A stretch of DNA of 6,120 nucleotides from JBFGCM01 sp041581135 (GTDB lineage Bacteria; Actinomycetota; Acidimicrobiia; Spongiisociales; UBA5794). Both the position numbers and the translations under genes were made by a program. How positions within the stretch are numbered: position 1 is the first letter of the stretch; each line of letters begins with the position of its first letter. The stretch is taken from NCBI GenBank assembly GCA_041581135.1, contig JBFGCM010000133.1, forward strand, positions 1 to 6,120, given 5' to 3'. This document shows positions 6,071 to 6,120 of this stretch, one piece after another. The notes beneath the pieces were generated by a model. That model had not been told where the DNA came from, ran no database searches, and saw only the letters and a program-made list of their open reading frames with translations.

Positions 6071-6120
6071 CGTCGGGTGAGGGTACGCCGGCGGCGTCGG
6101 GTGAGGGTACGCCGGCGGCG
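6071..6120. repeat. 24-bp tandem repeat, at least two perfect copies, running off the right edge
   Basis: Copy one is 6071-6094, copy two is an identical 6095-6118, and a third begins at 6119. Each holds GGGTGAGGGTACGCC and the palindrome CGCCGGCG (6086-6093, 6110-6117). A degenerate edge copy of the palindrome lies at 6065-6072, three bases closer than the regular spacing. On the minus strand the unit is in frame with the kinase gene and would encode PPAYPHPT per copy. All three minus-strand frames are open, so the open frame alone does not prove coding. It is either a proline-rich N-terminal repeat of the kinase or a minisatellite upstream of it. Confidence 0.85.

Noticed and set aside
6061..6120. 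CRISPR array at the right edge
   Set aside because: The copies are directly adjacent 24-bp units with no unique spacers between them, so it is a simple tandem repeat.

Overview
The window is GC-rich, densely coded DNA with short intergenic gaps, one GTG start that I prefer and others that are possible, and weak Shine-Dalgarno signals. Two of the candidate promoters sit 6-8 nt from a start codon, as in leaderless transcripts. This suggests a high-GC actinobacterium, possibly of the Acidimicrobiia type, but that assignment is inference; no taxonomic marker is present.

Layout, left to right. On the minus strand is the 5' part of a Dps ferritin-like gene (1-322, running off the left edge), preceded by an unrecognised 170-residue protein (386-898). 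A 116-bp divergent gap separates these from a plus-strand MMPL/RND-superfamily exporter with twelve predicted membrane spans (1015-3120). That gene converges on a minus-strand group, with an 8-bp perfect inverted repeat at the junction. Read in its transcription direction (right to left), the minus-strand group starts with a soluble PAS-containing histidine kinase (6046-5069). It is followed almost without a gap by a NarL/FixJ-type response regulator (5060-4401). After a 91-bp gap come two translationally coupled genes sharing an ATGA overlap: an exported, C-terminally anchored protein (4309-3746) and a small four-helix membrane protein with repeated HxxEH motifs and a cysteine-bearing tail (3749-3135).

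How the genes may work together. The kinase and regulator form a cognate pair that reads a cytoplasmic or diffusible signal, since the kinase part visible here has no membrane span. The coupled downstream pair looks like an envelope module rich in His, Glu and Cys, so metal or heme handling is a reasonable guess. The 91-bp gap holds a candidate promoter overlapping an inverted repeat, so the module may be a regulated target of the two-component system. The Dps gene next to the exporter stores iron and protects DNA, but nothing in the sequence ties it to the module.

The least ordinary items are the internally duplicated HxxEH membrane protein with its exported partner, and a 24-bp tandem repeat at the right edge that stays in frame with the kinase and would encode a proline-rich octapeptide repeat.
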